Below are positions 23,157 to 34,281 of a stretch of DNA of 64,000 bases, piece after piece. Source of the DNA: Scleroderma bovista (lineage: Eukaryota > Basidiomycota > Agaricomycetes > Boletales > Sclerodermataceae). The position numbers and the translations under genes were made by a program. The stretch spans positions 1 to 64,000 of the forward strand of contig JAYMGJ010000150.1 of the NCBI GenBank assembly GCA_037178675.1, written 5' to 3'. Under the pieces are notes generated by a model. The model searched no databases. It saw nothing but the letters and a program-made list of their open reading frames with translations, and was not told the DNA's origin. The number at the start of each line of letters is the position of its first letter. Positions within the stretch are counted from its first letter, which is position 1.

Positions 23157-25206
23157 TTATAATGTTAATGATCCCTGGGCGTATCCCCCCCGACCACATG
23201 ATCTCAAATAGTCGACATATTCTACCAAAAACTTGACCTGTTCCAGCGTTTCGATTGCTTTGACACTCCGTCTGACCCTTACCACTCCTATCACACGCTC
23301 AACGAGCTGGAGGGTATCTTTACGAACAACAGTGCCGTTGTCCCAGATTTGCATGGAAGTATCACCAGTTGTGCTACCCGTACTTGGGCTGCCCACAACG
23401 TCAGTCTCGATCCATCCACAGAGCCCGAGTTTCAGGATCCAGCAACAAGCAACGAGACCCGCGCGGCCCACTCCACCTCTGCAGTGCGCGAGTACAGGAA
23501 TGCCATTGATGGTATACCTCTCAATAATTCGTGTGAGATCCTCATCAAGCGACTGCGGTGAGAGTGGACAAAGGCCCTCTGGAAGTGGAATGCTGGAGAT
23601 ACCGAGTAACTGAGATATGGTCGACAAAGAGTGAGGCGCGAGCCCATACCGGAGAACATCTAGCCCTTCTTGATGCGCAAGCCGGCAGTACTCTTCCCAT
23701 GGAGTACCAAGAAATTGCAGTTCGTCGTCATCCAGACAGCTACGAGTAGAAATGGTCTCAGCGACAATGCCACAGACCAGAGGAATCGGGGCTTACCATA
23801 CGATGCAGCGAACACCAACTTGCCTCACGCGCTTCAGATCAAGCTCAAGGTTCCTGCATACTGCGCGTTTGCCTCTGATAGGCCCCTCGAGGCGCACTGC
23901 CGCCGGTAAGTTCATGGTTATGAAAGGCTGGAAAAAAAGTAAACTGGACCTTTTTTCCCCGGACAGGATGACAAGAAAAGGTTTCCAAGTTTTGGATGTC
24001 GAAATTTTTTAATGCCATTTTTTGTTGACCGAGGTAGGGTCTTCTCAGCACTTTCCTTTGTTTTGCTTCTTCGGTACGGGCAGATAGCCGGACTTCTAAC
24101 AGGGGGTGAGAGGAGGCGATGGCTTCAAGATGATTCACTCACAAGGGAAGAGGTAGAATGTTTGATTCCATGGGATTGACAATAGAGGGAAAGAAAACGA
24201 CAGGAGGCTCCGAGAGGCTACGGGTCGGTGTAGGTGCATAGACGGGTCCCCGGGGTATCAGGAGCTTAGGAAGGGCATCCATGACATCAGAACTCCTCTC
24301 GGTGGGACCTTCGATAGAAATAGATCCTATGGAATCTTTCTTGGGAGGCTTGGTGTGAGATGAGGGTAGCCGGAAAGGCGGAATGGACAACTTGGTACAG
24401 ATAGCTGTACGAAGGGCATTAGTGATGGATGGGCCGCGTCCGTGCAACGTGTGAGACGGTCGGGTTGAGATAGACGAGGTCTGTAAGTCAACAGAACATG
24501 ATGGACGAACGGGTATCAGTGGAGTGTTGGCAAATGAGGAGAATAAACGATTGTATTCGGTTAAACGATCCAGTGTGTAGGGTGAGGGTATGTCAAACAA
24601 GATTGCTGAAGGCTTGCCACGATGCGTGACATTAGATGAGATTGCAACGAGTGATTCCGGGGGTATTATTGCTGATATACTGAGAAAAAGAATAGTTGGC
24701 ACATTTGAATAAGGTGTGAGTATGCACACACTGGATTGGATGTGTTTCGGAGGTTTTGACCATTGGTGTGTTAACTGATCCGGAACGAGGTTTGGGAATA
24801 GAATGCGACAACGCGTCACATATTTCTCGCTGTATTTGTGAGTGGATCACAGAGGAGTCTTGGGTAGATGACGCAGCACGTTGGTCAGCGGCAGGGATGA
24901 CCGGGGCAGTATTTTTGTCCGGCTTTGAGGGACAAGGCCACCACAAGACTTGATCTGCATACCTGACCTGACGCTCCCTGAGCTCATCGACGAGGTGGGG
25001 TACGTGTAGGGACATGGGGGCATACTGGACAGGAGAGCCTGTGGCTAGATGAGAGCTGGCATGGAGTGCGTGGAGAGCATACCGAGGTGGCCATGCTTGA
25101 TGCGGCTATATTCGCTCAAGTGGTGCTGCGAGGCCAACGGCGAGAGCTGTGTGGCATGTCGAGTACGGCCTGCAGCAAGCCCAGTGAACGCACCTGCATC
25201 GTCCAT
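23157..25206 (-). CDS. Dual-specificity/tyrosine phosphatase-like protein (CX5R type) with long N-terminal extension
   Basis: The C-terminal catalytic domain shows VRQVGVRCIV/CCLDDDELQF, LGTPWEEYCRLAHQEGLDVL, a DEDLTRIIERYTINGIPVLA segment and the P-loop HCRGGVGRAGLVACCW. The catalytic Cys and Arg are both present, so it should be active on phospho-Tyr/Ser/Thr. It resembles fungal CDKN3-like phosphatases. The roughly 370-residue N-terminal part (IKHGHLATGSPVQYAPMSLH, VPHLVDELRERQVRYADQVL, and so on) is low in recognisable motifs and is joined through introns near 25028-25065, 24680-24730 and 23960-24140. The shortest join (38 nt) is unusually short. Start MDDAGAFTG at 25206; the frame is open further upstream. 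It is divergent from the chitin synthase gene, with 236 bp between starts. Confidence 0.82.
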
Positions 25207-25442
25207 GGCGGATGCGAGCCCGACACGGGGGCGGTCATGAAGTGGATCACAAGCGAGCACAGCGGCGAGAGCTGGCATTTTTTTTCCCGCGACATATTGC
25301 TCGTTGCTACACTCACCGTCATCGGCGGGACATTACAGCTGGCTGCTGCTGCCCTCTTCACGTCTCTCCTTTCTCCTTCTGTCTTTTTTCTGACCATTCC
25401 CTGTCTGTAGCCTTGCGTGCTGGAGTGGCTACCGTCATCGAC
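25207..25442. promoter_or_regulatory. Shared divergent promoter, phosphatase and chitin synthase
   Basis: 236 bp separate the two start codons, so both promoters must fit here or overlap the neighbouring 5' exons. The right half is pyrimidine-rich (ctctcctttctccttctgtc), typical of fungal transcription start regions on the plus strand. The plus-strand frame is open through part of it but looks non-coding. Confidence 0.5.
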
Positions 25443-28400
25443 ATGACAACGCGTTTCGTTCACCCAACCTTCGCTCCCAACGATGTTCCAGTACGGACGA
25501 CACGACCACCGATCTCAACCGGCACCACCATTCGTCGTGCTAAAACGCTCACTCGCCCGGAGCGCAGTGTCGCACCAGTACCACTCATTAACCCCCCCTC
25601 ATCACTATCACCCAGCGCATCTGGTTCAATACCATCTGGCATCCCTGGAAGTGGCATAGACCCATGGCGATTGTTCTCCAGAATCGTTACTTTCTGGGCA
25701 CCTTCTTTTCTCCTCAGGTCTGTCGGCAGATTGAAGGACAAGGGCATGGTACAGGCATGGAGGGAAAAGATTACTCTGTGCTTTCTCATCTTCATTCTAT
25801 GTGGTTGCGTCGCGTTCGTCACCGTTGGCACACAGAAGGTACTCTGTCCAAACTCATCTAGCACCGCAAGATATACTCTCCTCGGCTCCGTCGCTGGCAC
25901 GCTGAGCATTGAGGGCTACATGTTCAACGTATCGTCTGCAATGAGCCCCTCAGGCGTTGACCTTCTTTTACTCGCACAGCAAGAACCCGGTCAAGATATC
26001 ACTCCTTACTTTACTCGGAGCACGTCTGAATACTCTGCCTGCAAGGGCTTGTCCTTCCGTGCCGCCACAGATAATCCTTGCACTTCCTCCTTGCCGTGTC
26101 CTCTTGGTCCTCTCAACTCTTCGTCCACCTTTTCCCAGCTCAACATACAAGAAACCACCATGCTCCTCGGGTACGACTGGGACCAAGTAGCTAATCTCTC
26201 CAACTACTTTGTGATCGACGGCGCCGTCCTCAACATGAATCCATACATTACTCTTCACCCCAAGTCCATACCTGCAGACTCCGTAGACCTCGCAATCCGC
26301 ACAATTCTCAAGCAGTCTGCGGCTAGCGGCAAAGACGCTACTCGCCTCTTCTACAGTCGCACCGACATCCGATCTGCTGTCCCATGTCTCATGCAACGCT
26401 ATTACGCAGGCAACATAGCCAAAATCACACCTGGTTGCTTCATCTCCTCCCTGCTCCTCTACGTCGGCCTCATTGTCGTCTTGGCACTTGTCCTGGCACG
26501 CTTCGTAATGGCTTGTATATTCAATTGGTTCATATCTGCTCGTCTGGCTGGCCCTCCTGACAATATGGAGCTCAATCGTTCAGCCATCAGTCCTGCTGTA
26601 ATGCCAGAGGGTGCCAACATTTCAGTTGATAACAGGACAGGTGTCGCGCCATGGGCGGGCGCAGGAGGGTCCAGGAAACTCGCGAAACCCCCGAGGAACG
26701 TACGCAGCGTTGCCTCGACGTCAAGTACAACATTGGTTTCGCCAGAAGTAAACCAAGTGATGAGTTTGGCTCAGATCGGCGCTGAATTGTTTGCGGTTTG
26801 CTTGGTCACCTGTTATTCAGAGGGCGAGGAGTCACTTCGGACGACACTCGACTCTATTTCCTCGACGACGTACTCGGATCACCGAAAACTACTTTTCGTT
26901 ATCGCCGACGGTATGATCACTGGAGCGGGAGAAAAGCGGAGCACACCGGATATTTGTGTTAGCTTGCTGGATGCTGACCCCCGTTTTGGAAACCCTATGC
27001 CAATGAGCTACATTGCCATTGGCTCCGGGGCGAAGAGGGAAAACCGTGCCATGATTTACGCTGGTCATTACAGTAAGTTCTCCACCAGCTTTCCTTCAGA
27101 GAAAGCCTACAATGCCTTTATCGCCAGCTGTTGCTGGCCGGCGCACCCCTACAGTCATCATTGTCAAGTGTGGAACGGAAGTAGAGGCTGCAACTGAGAA
27201 AAAACCTGGAAATCGAGGCAAGCGTGACAGTCAACTCATCCTAATGAACTTCTTCTCCCGTGTCACCTACAATGACCGCATGACTCCGCTCGACTTTGAC
27301 CTCTTTCGCAAGATTCACGTACTGATGGGGGTGACACCAGATTTCTTTGAAGTTTGTTTGATGGTACAGCGAGCGCAGTCGATGATAGAAAACTTGGTAC
27401 TTATCACTCTTCTAGGTCGACGCAGATACCAAGGTTTTCCCTGATTCTCTCAAGTATCTTGTCAATTGCATGCACCATGACCAAATGATTATGGGTGTCT
27501 GCGGCGAGACTCGAATAGCCAACAAGCGTCAATCGTGGGTTACAGCTATCCAAGTGTTCGAGTACTTCATCTCCCATCATCTTGCCAAAGCCTTCGAGTC
27601 CGTATTCGGTGGTGTTACGTGTCTCCCAGGTTGCTTCTCTATGTTCCGACTCAAGGCTCGGAGGACCTCTGGTGATGATTGGGTGCCTCTTATCATCAAA
27701 CCAGAAATTGTCCGCGAGTATAGCCAGAGTGAGGTCACGACTTTACACCAGAAGAACCTTCTCCTACTCGGAGAGGATCGCTTCCTAACCACCATTCTTC
27801 TTCGTACATTTCCTAATCGCAAGATGATGTTTCTACCACAAGCCCGTTGTCGCACTGTTGTCCCTGATACCTTTTCTGTTCTTCTTTCCCAACGACGCCG
27901 CTGGATCAACTCCACTGTCCACAACCTCATGGAACTGATTCTGGTGCGCAATCTCTGTGGTACATTTTGTTTCAGCATGCAATTTGTTGTATTCATGGAT
28001 CTGCTTGGCACTGTCGTACTCCCGATTGCCATTTCCCTAACATATATGCTCATCGTTGGCATGGTCTTGCAACCTCCGAACACATTCCAGGAAGCAATCC
28101 CGTTGGTAATGCTATGCTCTGTACTCGGTCTCCCCGCCGTCTTGATCTTGATCACGACCCGCAAGATAGTGTATGTGTTCTGGATGTTTGCCTACCTCCT
28201 TGCTCTCCCCGTTTGGAACTTTATATTGCCCGTGTATGCATTCTGGCATTTCGATGACTTCTCATGGGGAGAGACCAGGTTGGTGCAGTCGTTACTCATT
28301 CCGATGGCCTAAGGGACTCACGCAATTTGCAGGAAGGTGGAAGGGGAAGCCAAAGGCCAAGCTCACGATTCAGGTGGTGGTGTCTTTAATGGTGCATCCG

Positions 28401-29011
28401 TTCCCTTACGTCGCTGGGAGGACTGGGAGCGATCACGGCTTCGCAAGTTGAAGCGCGAAGAACGGCGACGCAAGGATATGGAGCGTATGCACCCTGGTGG
28501 TTTCCTTTCCACGGACAACGATCTCCTCAGTGTTCGCACTGGCAGTCAGTATGACGGTTCGGATACGCACTCGCTCGCCTCCTCAGACGACGACCACTGG
28601 GGATTGCAAATTGGTGCATACAATGAGAACAGCATACAGTACCCCCCGCCACCAGTGGGTCTGCTCCCAATATCAGAGGTGGCCAGTGACGGGAAGGTCA
28701 TTGATGGTGCTGAGATGGAGGCGATGCTCGATGCGGGCTTTGATGACGACCCGAGTCCTTCACCATCGCGGACGCCGACGTCTGCGCCACGATATCAGCT
28801 CTCTGACAATCCCTCACAGCAGCACCTGATGGGGTTTGCATCCATGTCACGAGCAGGGTTGTACGATGGCCCAAGTACACCTTCCGCATCTTCATCTACG
28901 TCCCTTACGACACCGTTAAACAGCGCTCAAAGCTCGGACGACCGCTCACGGCGGCGACCTGGCGACGCATATGGACCCCTTGGACCTCTGGATCCTGGAG
29001 AGACATTATAG
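25443..29011 (+). CDS. CHS3: Class IV chitin synthase (Chs3-like)
   Basis: Plasma-membrane GT2 enzyme making chitin from UDP-GlcNAc. Seen in order: disordered N-terminus; [20 protein letters not shown] membrane region with VGTQKVLCP typical of class IV; a Cys-containing lumenal region; a second helix pair ([20 protein letters not shown]); the catalytic domain with [37 protein letters not shown] (DxD), [26 protein letters not shown] (ED) and [17 protein letters not shown] (QxxRW); several C-terminal helices; and a cytosolic Ser/Asp-rich tail ending LDPGETL. About 1,150 residues. Introns follow YAGHY, CLM and SWGETR. There is no myosin head, so it is not class V/VII. The start is the first ATG after the pyrimidine tract. 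Confidence 0.93.
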
Positions 29012-29358
29012 ATAGGACTTTTTATTCGATCTCTTGTCATCTACACATATGTTTATCTCTCACAGGTACTGCCCATCGTTCTCGACCCGCTGGTGATGAC
29101 CTATCCCGGTTTAATAATTTTGTCGTTTTACAGTTTGGACATAGCTGTAGCAACGTACTTATGACTACCCCTTCGTAGCTTGTTGGAATTCTCTCCGGCA
29201 CTGCCCAAATACGCATACTGAATACGCAGACAGGTTTCGAGCACTAGTCTATACTTTCTTTCTGTTTTCTTTCACAAGTTCATAACAGTAGCATACGCGC
29301 AATTGATTCTTGAACAAATTGGATATATGTAACATTCCAGGCAATCAACCAGTTCTTT
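29012..29358. other. Convergent 3' region between chitin synthase and alcohol oxidase
   Basis: About 350 bp of AT-richer sequence shared by the 3' ends of the two convergent genes. I see no coding sequence, repeat or RNA gene. Confidence 0.5.
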
Positions 29359-32112
29359 TCACAGCTTTGAAGATTTCTGTTCCAATAGTGTAACGACCTC
29401 ACTGTCAAGCTTGATTCCCAGGTCTTCAGCAATGAGGATAGCTGCCTTTTCTCCGATAGCCAAGGCAGTGGAATAGGTGTTCTAAAATTAACAAGTGGCA
29501 TAAATACGCCACTCGAGGCAGACAACAACATTTGACGTACTGTTCCAACATTTCCAGGTGCAATAGACAGGTCTGCAAGCTAGTCAATCGCATGCCGCTG
29601 AATGCCGGATCATATATTCATACCTGCAATCTTCAAGCGACTGACACCATAAACGCTCAGGCGGGCATCAACGACGCCACCTTGATCACGGGGTTTCATC
29701 GCACAAGTTCCAAGCTGCATGAAGCAACTACTAATCAGTGGACGGACAGTTATATTGGACGTGATCTATACTCACCGAATGCCACGTCGTTTGAACTATG
29801 TATATTAAAAAGTTCGCGTCGGGATGAATAGGACAAAAAATTCGCCGTCAAAAGCTCGAAGACTAAAGCCTGGGTCGTTGCCACTTACCACGGTTACGGA
29901 TGTACTCCTCTATTGCTTTATCATCCTCAGGGGTGTAGACGATGTCAGGGGCATCGATGGGTATGGGTCCTTCTGTTTTTTTGCACGATGCCGCACTATC
30001 CTCGGGGAACTGTGGGTGATCGCTTGCGACCTCCCCCCTGAAACATGCCATGCGACGGAAAAGTTCCCGGATTTTCTTGTATCCCATGGAAAAGAGTTGC
30101 AAGTCGGAGGGGCTGACAGAAAGCGGTGTATAAAATGCCCTGCAGATGTGAGAGGAAAGACCTACTCTGACAGGCATCTGGGATCAAAGTCTGCAGGTGC
30201 ATTGGCATCCTCCGCAGACGAGATATGCACGCTCCCCACGGAGGCGGGATAGAACTGCAAAACTGTATCAGGGCTAGATACTGAAGGTAAGGTAGGACAC
30301 ACAATGTAAAAGCCACCAGAGATTATCTCTCCGGGGGGCAAGGTAGACGGATTGCCAAGAGGTCTAGGCACGGACAGTAAGTATAAGGCGATGGTATATG
30401 TAAACAATACTCTTACCCAACAAGCAGTGCAATGGCTGCTACGGGTTTATCAGGGTCATTCTTGAAGAATGTCTCCCATCTTGCTGCAAATTCGGGACCC
30501 ATACACTCTAGTTCCTTCGGCGTAGGACGCATCTTGAAAAAAATATCAATACCGCTGTTTGTATCATGAGTATTGGGAGGTATTCGAGTAGGACGGAAAC
30601 TAACTTCGTCGCAATCAGCCCCTTGCCATGGCTCTCCCATTCATTGAGACTGGCTGCAATGACCCACCAGTGAGAGATGAGTGTCATTGAAAGGAGGATT
30701 ACCTGCCTTGATACGCATCCACATTCCCACTCCAAAGATCCTTCATAGTGGCCGTATCATCAGATGCGTGATATCCGTGGAAGATGCCGTAGTGGTCTAT
30801 ATTGAACAACATAAGTGTCGGGATGCGGGCTGCGAAGATCGCGTTACCTTGATAATTTTCCCCCACACCCGGCAAATCTACGACCACGGGAACGCCTTTC
30901 TTCTCTAAGATTGCGCGGGATCCGATGCCAGACCTTTCTAAGATCGTCGGGGAGCCAAACGCGCCTCCACATACCACTACCAACTTTGAGGCTCTGACAG
31001 TTGAAATATCGGTAGTGCCTTCTGGGCAGGAAATGGCATCGTCCAAGTACTCTACTCCAACTGCAACTCCGTTCCTATCGAAGATCGGGTCAGACGTGTA
31101 CCAGAAGATGAATGTTGCATACTCAAAGATGACGCGTTTCACACGTTTTCCGACAAGTATGTGCAAGTTCGGGTTATCGCTATGCGGGTATAAATAGTTT
31201 GTTGCAGCATCCGAGCGCTGTCCCGTCTTTGGATCAATGTACCTGTTCAAAGACGTTAGGGGGCTTGGTGCAATTGTTCTTCTCATACACCTACTTATTC
31301 CAAATCTAGTATATAGCAATATTTTATCGTGTCGGTAATGGCAATACCATTGCAGGGCGCGCGACACTCACGCTGTACGCATGTGACGTGGACAAGTCAT
31401 TGTTATCCACGACTTGTGGTGTGCTCGGATCGTATTCCTTCATAACATCAAAAAACTGCTGGGCGACAGGAAAGATATGGCCGCCCCTCGAAATCTTCGT
31501 CGGCCCAGAGTATCCGTGTGTTGGCAGATCTGGGGCGACTGTAAAGGTTTCGGCCTATTTATGATGATCATTCGACTTGATCTCAATGCATCTTACAAGA
31601 CGCGATGCACCTTTTTCATTAGTGGGAGTAAGTCCGCTGTACTCCATCCTTCATTCCCATGCTTTGCCCAGTCATCATAATCAGATGCAGCGGAGCGAAC
31701 ATACACCATGACTGAGATGTGCGCCTTGACAATCAGTAGCATTTCGTAATATATGGTAGCGTGGGCTTACAATTGACGGTGGAACCTCCACCAAGGGCAC
31801 GACCACAAGGCACGATAAGCGGCCGTCCATTCAGTAAGGGGCTAGGCTTTCCAGCGTTGAAGGTGACTGTTGTGCTCGTCGGCGCCAGGTTTTCCAGGAA
31901 TCGGCATGGTTGGTAATGGTATTGACGATCGCGCGAGTGATCGCCACTCTCTACCACCAGGATCTTGAGGGAGGGATCTGCTGTGAGCAATCGGCCAGCG
32001 ATGACACAAGCCACTGTTCCTCCTGGAATGCTTTCGTCAGTTGTCACCAGGATGCCAATGAGAAATTCGACGGACCCCCAGCAAAGACGATGTCGTATTC
32101 TGGCGCGACCAT
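29359..32112 (-). CDS. GMC-family alcohol oxidase with C-terminal peroxisomal signal (SKL)
   Basis: FAD-dependent oxidase of the glucose-methanol-choline family, alcohol (methanol) oxidase branch, expected to oxidise short alcohols to aldehydes with H2O2 release. The N-terminus MVAPEYDIVFAGG/GTVACVIAGRL is the FAD-binding fold, with LKILVVESGDH binding adenosine. Signature 1 is PCGRALGGGSTVN; signature 2 is VCGGAFGSPTILERSGIGS. C-terminal catalytic residues lie in TWHSLGTCAMKPRDQGGVVD (His) and APGNVGTNTYSTALAIGEKA (Asn). The protein ends LLEQKSSKL, a perfect PTS1, so it is probably peroxisomal, as in methylotrophic yeasts. The gene has many short introns. The start was fixed by the first exon splicing into GTVACV. 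A TATATAAA lies 52 nt upstream. Confidence 0.9.
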
Positions 32113-32574
32113 GGGAATGATTCAATGAATGCTAATGCACACCAACTAGACATGCCAGTAATCTTTATATATCGCCCTCTGATAAGGCGGCACAAGAACC
32201 TTCACGAATGAGGCCTTGAGGACTGGCTGAGATATCGCATCATCAATCAGCCATACCATCTTGAAAGATACAGTTACTGCGGACAAAGAAGGTACTATAA
32301 GTTGGCAATGTTTGCGTGAACGGGATGCAGGAGGTAATACAGATTAATGCTACTGAGTCGATGCAAAAGTGTGAGTGAGTCTTCTACAAGATGCAACGGG
32401 GTTTTGTATAAAGGTCAGGGGTCTGATCGTTTCGAACGGGAAAAATAACAACAGAGAAACACGATTTCGTCTGCATCTTCGAAAGGTGGGATGTTTAGAT
32501 CCCCTCGCTGCGTAATGCCTTGCGAAGGCGATTGTGTAACAGGGCTCTCAGCATCTGATCGTTGCTTCTCATCT
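32113..32574 (-). promoter_or_regulatory. Alcohol oxidase promoter region with TATA box
   Basis: Gap between the alcohol oxidase start and the stop of the WD40 gene, both on the minus strand. A canonical TATATAAA lies at 32164-32171 on the minus strand, 52 nt before the ATG. That is a strong-promoter arrangement not seen at most other genes here. The far end holds the WD40 gene's 3' flank. Confidence 0.5.
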
Positions 32575-34082
32575 TTACGCTCTTGAGCGCGTGATGGCGA
32601 ATTCGGCTGTGTATGGTGTGGGAGTTAGTAATTAGATCACGGACTTCCAGACTTACGTATAAGAATCGTCGGACCGCGGCCTTGAATCGGGTGGTACTCT
32701 TGACTTTGGAACCATTCAACCCGTTTCCTTTGCTCCCACGCAAGCGCTTGCTCCAAAGACCAGGGACACAGCGCACAACTGTGTCCAGAGCTGTCTGTTC
32801 TTGGCTGTGGGGTGGTAAGTCCGTCTGACTTGGACTTCTCGGAAGCTGTATCTATGGGTTTCAATTGGTTATCAATCAAGTATAGGGGGGCACCTACAAC
32901 TGCGATGGAACTCAATGGAGAGGGTGGGAGAGGTATCATGGCTGGTGACCGCCTGTCCGCTTGCGACGCCTCATGTTCCGGAGGGAGCGGAAGCTGATCG
33001 ATGTGGGTTATGCTAACCTGGCTATCTCCCAAAGAATGGCTTACCTCAGAAAGAACAGGTGTATGAGGAAAAGGTGGTTCCGCAAAGAAGGGAACCCGTG
33101 GAACAGGGAGAAAATCCGTGGCCAACGGAGTGGGCTGATTGCGCCATAGCAGACCCGCGTCCCAAAGCCATATTCTGAAGTCGCAGCACCCACTGGCGAT
33201 GTACCGACCGTCAAAAGAGAAATGCACGCAGGAGACATCGTTGGCATGGCGAAGAATTGGGTTGGAAACTGCTTGGGTAGTGAGGTTCCAGATCTGCATG
33301 ACGGTATTTGGCCCTGCGGTGGCAAGGAAGGTGCCATCTGGGGAGATTGCGATCGAAGTGATGACGTTTGTATGGGATTTCATAGGGTCGCCTATTTGCT
33401 CTCCGGTGATGACATCCCAGACACGTATAGTGCCGTCGTCCGAGGCCGTTACGAGGCGCTGACCGTCGGGTGTGTATACGACGCATCGGACGTCGTTCTC
33501 GTGACCTTCCATTGGACCGACAAGCATTTGACCAATGTCTGAATCGCATATGCGAACTGTTTTGTCGTTGGCAACGCTGGCGATCTCGAGTCCATCAGGG
33601 GCGTACGTGAGGGAATATAGATTGCCATTGTGTGATCTGAATGGACCTGCAACCAATTCGCCTGTATATGCATCCCATATACGTATGGTGTTGTCCCCCG
33701 TTGTAGCTATCCGTCGCCCGTCGGGTGAGAAGGTGACGCACCACAGTCCGGATGCGTGTCCCTCGAGAGGGTCATACAAGAGATCGCCGGTGGAGACATT
33801 CCATACTCGTAGTGTGTGGTCTTCGGATGCACTGGCTATTCGCTCGCCATCTGGAGAGACAGCGACCGAACGAACGACGTCAGTATGACCCGTCAGTGGC
33901 TCTCTAGTTTGCAGTCCAGTCTCGATGTCCCATATTCGGATCGTGTTGTCCCATGAAGAGCTGGCGAGACGGCGGTTGTCAGGAAAAAAAGCGACACACC
34001 TGACGGTGTCAGTGTGTCCTGTGAGCGTCCGCAGAGGACGTACGTGGTCTGGACGACGCGCACGAGAGGCTGAAGACAACAT
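32575..34082 (-). CDS. WD40-repeat protein, function unknown
   Basis: The N-terminal 300 residues form seven WD40 repeats of the closely similar kind found in fungal HET-E/NACHT-associated propellers. Examples are LTGHTDTVRCVAFFPDNRRL, SSSWDNTIRIWDIETG, SASEDHTLRVWNVSTG, TASDDGTIRVWDVITGEQIG and GCCDFRIWLWDAG. The repeats are followed by a Pro/Ser-rich tail. There is no NACHT, F-box or effector domain, so it is a standalone propeller. ATG at 34082 gives MLSSASRARRPDH. The last intron (about 49 nt) joins ILI to PEFAITRSRA and the stop at 32575. It is divergent from the DOCK gene, 199 bp away. Confidence 0.82.
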
Positions 34083-34281
34083 AGTTGGTAGCCAACACCA
34101 GATCAAGCTGATCAGTCCCAGCGCTCAGCCTTGCGTGGGACAGTGCCTGTATCACAGTGCGCTGTCTGTTTCATGCACTCACTGCAATGCACGGCAGCGT
34201 TTCACTCTACAGAGGCTAAGTATCAGCGCAGCTCCCGACTCCCTCGTTCTCTCTTACTCTCTCACCACCCTGCAAAAAAAC

